DNA of 26,470 bases, from contig URXT01000026.1 of NCBI GenBank assembly GCA_900551915.1, forward strand, positions 1 through 26,470, in the 5' to 3' direction. The notes beneath the pieces are model-generated. The model had not been told where the DNA came from, did not search any database, and saw nothing but the letters and a program-made list of their open reading frames with translations. Shown in pieces: positions 22,921 to 26,470 of the stretch (positions are counted from its first letter, which is position 1; the number at the start of each line of letters is the position of its first letter). The stretch is from an uncultured bacterium. Its GTDB lineage: Bacteria; Cyanobacteriota; Vampirovibrionia; Gastranaerophilales; Gastranaerophilaceae. The translations under genes and the position numbers were made by a program.

Positions 22921-23865
22921 TTATACTTCAACAACTTGTGAGCGAAGATTTTGGTGGTTGTGAATTATTTCAATCATTTCTTTCATAATTTTGTTGTAAG
23001 GAGTTTCAATCCCGTGTTTTTCGCCTAATTTTACAATTGTTCCCGCAAACATATCAACTTCGGTTTTCCGTCCGGCCTCGACATCCTGAAGCATGGAGGT
23101 TTTGCCTTCAGGAAGCATTGTTTTAAGATGTTCAACGGTTTTTTCAATCATATCTTCGGTGTTGTTAACCCCTTCTGCTTTTGCTATTTGCTGAACTTCA
23201 CGCATTATATTTATGGCAAACTCCATAAACTTTTCGTTTTCAAGCATTTCGCCAAAAGTCATTCTTAAAATTGCAGTAGGCTGATTTGCTGCAACATTGA
23301 GCATGAATTTCAACCATAGCGAATATCTCATATCAAGAGGAATTTTGTAATTTATTCCGGCTTTATCAAAAAATGCTTTTACCCTTTTAACATTTTCAGA
23401 AACAAGAGAATTGTCTTTCGCACCGAAAACGATAGTGTTTACGTTGTCGTGAGTTATATTGCGGCCTTCTCTTATGGCGCTGTGGCCTATGAAATAAGCA
23501 AGTAAAACCTTTTCCCATCCGTAAGCTTCTGCCAGAATTTCCTCGCTTGTTACGCCGTTCAGCAATGAAAGAATTACGCTATCCTCTTTCACAAAGTTTT
23601 TGATATTTCGACAAGCCTCATTAAGCCCGCTGAATTTTGTTGCAATAATTATTAAATCAGCTTTGAAATCGGTATCTTCCGGCAAAACATAATTAAAATG
23701 TAATTCCCTGCCGTTAAAAACCATAGGATTTCTGGTATATTTCTCCAGCCTGTCTTTATCAACAAGCACCCGTAAATCTGCACTGTCGAAATTTTGGATT
23801 TTGTCGGCATAAATACTTCCGACTGCACCAATTCCGCATATCAAAACATTTTTAATATCATTCAT
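22921..23865 (-). CDS. panE: Ketopantoate reductase-like protein (PanE/ApbA family)
   Basis: Expected to reduce 2-dehydropantoate to pantoate with NADPH, a step toward coenzyme A. The 314-residue protein has the N-terminal Rossmann motif C-G-I-G-A-V-G-S (10-17), the SLLNGVTSEEIL segment with the conserved Asn-Gly (about 98-99), the helix LWLKFMLNVAANQPTAILRM with the catalytic-type Lys, and the C-terminal SMLQDVEAGRKTEVDMFAG signature with its Glu. Length is typical. The family includes paralogues acting on other 2-oxoacids, so the substrate is probable rather than certain. There is no Shine-Dalgarno; an extended -10 box ends 6 nt before the ATG. It is monocistronic and divergent from the HD-GYP gene. 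Confidence 0.88.
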   Translation of the reverse strand: MNDIKNVLICGIGAVGSIYADKIQNFDSADLRVLVDKDRLEKYTRNPMVFNGRELHFNYVLPEDTDFKADLIIIATKFSGLNEACRNIKNFVKEDSVILSLLNGVTSEEILAEAYGWEKVLLAYFIGHSAIREGRNITHDNVNTIVFGAKDNSLVSENVKRVKAFFDKAGINYKIPLDMRYSLWLKFMLNVAANQPTAILRMTFGEMLENEKFMEFAINIMREVQQIAKAEGVNNTEDMIEKTVEHLKTMLPEGKTSMLQDVEAGRKTEVDMFAGTIVKLGEKHGIETPYNKIMKEMIEIIHNHQNLRSQVVEV

Positions 23866-23871
23866 AAAATT

Positions 23872-23880
23872 ATTTTACCA
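23872..23880 (-). promoter_or_regulatory. Extended -10 box directly upstream of the panE-like start
   Basis: Minus strand TGGTAAAAT (23880-23872) fits TGn-TAAAAT and is followed by AATTTT and the ATG: the same 6-nt spacing as at radA. No convincing -35 box. Confidence 0.45.
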
Positions 23881-23966
23881 CCACTTTAAATTCTTCGTTA
23901 TAATCTGAATATAAATTTAATGCGGCCAAAAGTATATTAGTCGGATAGCCAATTTTGTAAATTTTT

Positions 23967-23995
23967 TTTACAGTCCGGCAATTTCTGCTTAAAAA
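23967..23995 (+). promoter_or_regulatory. Possible promoter for the HD-GYP gene
   Basis: TTTACA (23967-23972), 17 bp, TAAAAA (23990-23995). The -10 box is poor; TATAAA at 24003 is an alternative. Confidence 0.3.
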
Positions 23996-24042
23996 AATAC
24001 TTTATAAATACATAAGTGTAGTGAAAAAGTGTGTAGGTAATA

Positions 24043-24813
24043 ATGGGAATAGATTTTAATCCCTGTTTAAATGTGCATGGTTTAAATCTTAACGTACGTT
24101 CGCAAATAGCCTCTCCAGCTTTTGCGTCACAGACTCCGCCTGACAGATTTGAAAGCCAAAACCCTGCAAGGTTTACTAATGAAGCTGTTCTTACAAAGCT
24201 TATAAACGCCAATCCTAAAATTATTTCAATTTTGCAAAGTGTTAACGCGCCTTGTAAATTAAACATGAAAGATTTGGAAACTTTACTCCAAAACCATTGT
24301 TCTGATGTTCAAAAAATTGCACTCGGGATTTCTGCGAACCTGCCGTTTTCACTAAAAGCAAAGGTTAATGAAAAAGCGCTGTCAGATGCTGCATATCTTC
24401 ATGATATCGGCAAAGTCCTCATTCCGCCGGAAATCCTTAACAAAAACGCAAAACTTGATGAAACTGAAACAAAAATTATGCACAAACATTCCGAACTCGG
24501 CTATGAACTTTTGAAAAACACAAACCTTGACAAAACAACACTTAATCTCATTCGCAACCATCACCAAAACGCTAAGAAAAGCGGTTATCCGTTTGTGAAT
24601 AATGATTTTCGTGCGGATTTGAATTTGCAGATTTTGACGATGGCGGATAAATATTCGGCTTTGACCGAAAAACGCTCATACAAGGAGGCTTTCACACCAA
24701 AGGAAGCTTTGACAATAATTTATCAGGACGTCAAAGACGGCAAACTTCATCCGTTTGTGTTTAAAGCGCTCGTAAATTACGCCAACAGCCGGCAGCCTGT
24801 TGAAGCTGCATAA
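24043..24813 (+). CDS. HD-GYP-type phosphohydrolase domain protein
   Basis: A 256-residue protein with a single HD-GYP-like domain, usually a cyclic-di-nucleotide phosphodiesterase. Ligand residues are in family order: H85 (HCSDVQKIALG), H120-D121 with the D-I-G-K signature and the IPPEILNK motif that follows, H149, then H173-H174 and the S-G-Y-P motif at 180-183. DKYSALTEKRSYKEAFTPKE (near 211-230) matches the family's closing region. The first 70 residues are a polar, probably disordered lead rather than a sensor domain, and no signal peptide or membrane helix exists. GTAGG precedes the ATG. It is divergent from panE and ends 1 nt from the purA stop codon on the other strand. Cyclic-di-GMP as substrate is inferred from the family only. 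Confidence 0.9.
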   Translation: MGIDFNPCLNVHGLNLNVRSQIASPAFASQTPPDRFESQNPARFTNEAVLTKLINANPKIISILQSVNAPCKLNMKDLETLLQNHCSDVQKIALGISANLPFSLKAKVNEKALSDAAYLHDIGKVLIPPEILNKNAKLDETETKIMHKHSELGYELLKNTNLDKTTLNLIRNHHQNAKKSGYPFVNNDFRADLNLQILTMADKYSALTEKRSYKEAFTPKEALTIIYQDVKDGKLHPFVFKALVNYANSRQPVEAA

Positions 24814-24814
24814 T

Positions 24815-26089
24815 TTATCTAAAAATAGTTTGTTCTCTGTCTGGACCTACGCTTACAATTGAAACCGGAACTCCGAGAAGTTCTTCAAGCCTTTCAAGAT
24901 ACTTTCTGCAATTTTCGGGAAGTTTTTCATACTCGCGAATGCCCGAAATGTCAGTTTTCCAGCCCTGATGGGTTTCATAAACCGGCTCTAAGTATTTGTG
25001 CATAAATACATCAGTCGGATAATGTTTGTAAATCTTTCCGTCGCGTTTGTCTTTGTAAGCCGTACAAACTTTGATTTCGTCAAAAGTGTCGAAAACATCA
25101 GCTTTTGTGAGCGCGATTGAAGTCAATCCGCCAACAAGCACTGAATATTTCATAATAACAGCATCAAACCATCCGCAGCGGCGCGCACGGCCGGTTGTGA
25201 CACCGAATTCGTGTCCAATCTCCTGAATTTTCTTGCCTGTTTCGTCAGTAAGCTCTGTTACAAACGGGCCTTCGCCGACGCGTGTTACATAAGCCTTTGC
25301 CACCCCGATAACTTCGTCAATCATTGTCGGTCCGTAGCCGCTACCTGTTGCGGCTCCGCCGCCTATTGGGTTTGAAGAGGTTACAAAAGGATAAGTACCG
25401 TAATCCACGTCAAGCATTACGCCCTGAGCGCCTTCAAAAAGGATTTGTTTTCGGCTGGAGTTTTCGAGTAATTCCTGCCACTCAAAGCATACATAAGGTT
25501 TGAAAATTTTTGCGTAATTTTCACATAAAGCCAAAATGCATTCTTTTGTATAAGGCTGTAATCCGTAAACTTTTTCCAATTGTTTGTTTTTGAGCGGTAA
25601 AATAATATCCAGTTTTTCGTTAAGGGTTTCTTCGTTGTATAAATCCCCGATTTTCAACCCTATGCGTGCGGCTTTGTCAGTGTAAGTCGGCCCGATTCCT
25701 TTTTTGGTGGTTCCGATTTTGCCTTTGCCGGCTGTGTTTTCGGAATATCCGTCAACTTCGGTGTGATATGGCATTGTAATTGAAGCAAGAGGGCTGATTT
25801 TTAGCCCCGAAACATCAATTCCCTGTTCAATAAGTTCGCCGACTTCTTTTTGAAAAGCTTCTGGAAGAATTACTGTACCGGCTCCCAGAAAACATGTTTT
25901 GCCTTTGTATAGAATACCTGAAGGAATAAGGTGAAATTTATAGGTTTTATTGTCAGCAACAACCGTATGGCCGGCATTGCATCCGCCCTGATAGCGAATA
26001 ATTAAATCAGCGTCATGAGCTAAAATATCAGTAATTTTTGCTTTGCCTTCATCGCCCCACTGTGAACCTACAACAACTTTGTTTGTCAT
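24815..26089 (-). CDS. purA: Adenylosuccinate synthetase
   Basis: Joins IMP and aspartate using GTP, the committed step to AMP. The 424-residue protein has every block of PurA: GSQWGDEGKAKITD (8-21) with catalytic Asp13, His41 in NAGHTVV, GTTKKGIGPTYTDKAAR, the TSSNPIGGGAATGSGYGP segment, the TRVGEGPFVTEL stretch and GRARRCGWFD. The GTP-binding loop reads G-K-A-K rather than the common G-K-G-K, a mild variant. AGGGA precedes the ATG by about 8 nt. No clear consensus promoter is seen directly upstream; a candidate small RNA with a terminator lies 120 nt upstream on the same strand, so either purA has its own weak promoter or it is read through from that unit. Confidence 0.98.
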   Translation of the reverse strand: MTNKVVVGSQWGDEGKAKITDILAHDADLIIRYQGGCNAGHTVVADNKTYKFHLIPSGILYKGKTCFLGAGTVILPEAFQKEVGELIEQGIDVSGLKISPLASITMPYHTEVDGYSENTAGKGKIGTTKKGIGPTYTDKAARIGLKIGDLYNEETLNEKLDIILPLKNKQLEKVYGLQPYTKECILALCENYAKIFKPYVCFEWQELLENSSRKQILFEGAQGVMLDVDYGTYPFVTSSNPIGGGAATGSGYGPTMIDEVIGVAKAYVTRVGEGPFVTELTDETGKKIQEIGHEFGVTTGRARRCGWFDAVIMKYSVLVGGLTSIALTKADVFDTFDEIKVCTAYKDKRDGKIYKHYPTDVFMHKYLEPVYETHQGWKTDISGIREYEKLPENCRKYLERLEELLGVPVSIVSVGPDREQTIFR

Positions 26090-26211
26090 TTTGTATCCCT
26101 TCCGTAAACTTATTTCAACATAGATATTTTACCACGGAAATATTGAATTATATAGCAGAAATATAGTAAATAAGTTAATTTAAGGTAAACGGGGTAAATT
26201 TGCATATAGAT

Positions 26212-26312
26212 AAATAAAAATCGCCATCTAAAATGACAGCGAAAACATTAATAACATAGGGTGCTAAAGTTATTGTTCTAATTTGTGGCTTTTTTATAGA
26301 ACTTACCCTATG
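26212..26312 (-). ncRNA. Candidate free-standing small RNA (~100 nt)
   Basis: On the minus strand the predicted start lies at 26311-26312. The 5' end ATAGGGT (26311-26305) pairs exactly with ACCCTAT (26262-26256), and inside it GTTCTA pairs with TAGAAC (stem 26302-26297 with 26280-26275) around an A-rich loop with GCCACA. An alternative AAGTT/AACTT pairing competes with the inner stem. After a T-rich spacer comes a terminator hairpin with TCGC/GCGA and CAT/ATG stems (26242-26221) and a T-run (26220-26211). No family known to me (6S, SRP, tmRNA, purine, ZTP or preQ1 riboswitch) fits. It could instead be an attenuating leader of purA. Confidence 0.5.
26221..26242 (-). terminator. Terminator hairpin ending the candidate small RNA
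   Basis: TCGC (26242-26239) pairs with GCGA (26224-26221) and CAT with ATG inside, with a 3-nt bulge; TTTTTATTTA follows on the minus strand. The stem is modest. Confidence 0.55.
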
Positions 26313-26317
26313 GATAT

Positions 26318-26346
26318 ATTATTAACTAATTATATTTATTTGTCAA
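26318..26346 (-). promoter_or_regulatory. Promoter of the candidate small RNA
   Basis: Minus strand TTGACA (26346-26341, consensus), 17 bp, AATAAT (26323-26318). The predicted start falls at the base of the RNA's closing stem. Confidence 0.65.
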
Positions 26347-26410
26347 GTACTTTTCTTAATTCTGTAATACTGTTTTTAAATATAAATTTTATAGTTTTGG
26401 AGATATACCT

Positions 26411-26442
26411 ATAAGAAAATCGCCCAAGGTGAGCTTAGGCGA
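26411..26442 (-). terminator. Rho-independent terminator for a minus-strand gene beyond the right edge
   Basis: TCGCC (26420-26424) and GGCGA (26438-26442) with inner AAG/CTT form a hairpin around GTGAG. On the minus strand TTTTCTTAT follows, so it ends a transcript coming from the right. Apart from this hairpin and the small-RNA unit, the 26090-26470 gap holds nothing else I can support. Confidence 0.75.
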
Positions 26443-26470
26443 GAATTATAACAAATAGTTTAGTTTAAAA

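Noticed and set aside
26310..26414. 34-codon hydrophobic reading frame on the plus strand, starting at the 5' end of the candidate small RNA on the other strand, as in type I toxin-antitoxin pairs
   Set aside because: No ribosome-binding site or convincing promoter; A/T-rich random sequence readily yields hydrophobic short frames. Kept only as a remote possibility.

Overview
The window is AT-rich bacterial chromosome. It fits a gut non-photosynthetic relative of the Cyanobacteria (Vampirovibrionia/Melainabacteria, probably Gastranaerophilales). The placement is an inference from three things: repeated orphan type IV prepilin-like proteins with a near-invariant FTLxEVLITLGxIGIxAAMTLP start, a large cytosolic M16 protein with an N-terminal NFKG segment, and the radical-SAM/RNase E pairing. 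No rRNA, tRNA, CRISPR array, phage or transposase gene was seen.

Layout. 1-600: 3' part of a prepilin-like gene cut by the window edge. 639-2778: amino-acid:cation symporter overlapping a family-4 uracil-DNA glycosylase. 2822-9135: three separate modules in which a small HTH regulator and an orphan prepilin-like gene are transcribed away from each other (2822-3918, 5702-6745, 7977-9135). radA, a small membrane-protein gene and a glyceraldehyde-3-phosphate dehydrogenase gene lie between them. 9289-9513: DUF378 membrane protein. 9538-12874, minus strand: M16 double-domain metallopeptidase and a GNAT acetyltransferase. 12967-14861, minus strand: BlaI-type repressor, a coupled unknown gene, and a secreted serpin-like protein. 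14956-16107: exported VirB10-like protein. 16198-17025: two unknown small genes around a MITE-like repeat. 17070-22120: B12-binding radical SAM protein, RNase E/G and two small membrane proteins, probably one operon. 22114-26089: LysM protein, ketopantoate reductase-like protein, HD-GYP protein and adenylosuccinate synthetase. 26090-26470: a candidate free-standing ~100-nt RNA with its own promoter and terminator, plus a terminator for a minus-strand gene beyond the edge.

The strongest candidate for something undescribed is the repeated HTH/prepilin module. All three intact prepilin genes face away from a small HTH gene, and each spacer holds an inverted repeat on or beside the prepilin promoter -10 region. 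The four prepilins share the N-terminal helix and a C-terminal D-x-N-G...P-N-x-x-G-x-D motif but differ between, so these look like individually switched surface or secreted pilin-like proteins. A second theme is the number of genes with a -10 hexamer 6-7 nt before ATG and no Shine-Dalgarno, suggesting leaderless mRNAs; radA is the clearest. All functional calls were made by reading the sequence, without database searches.
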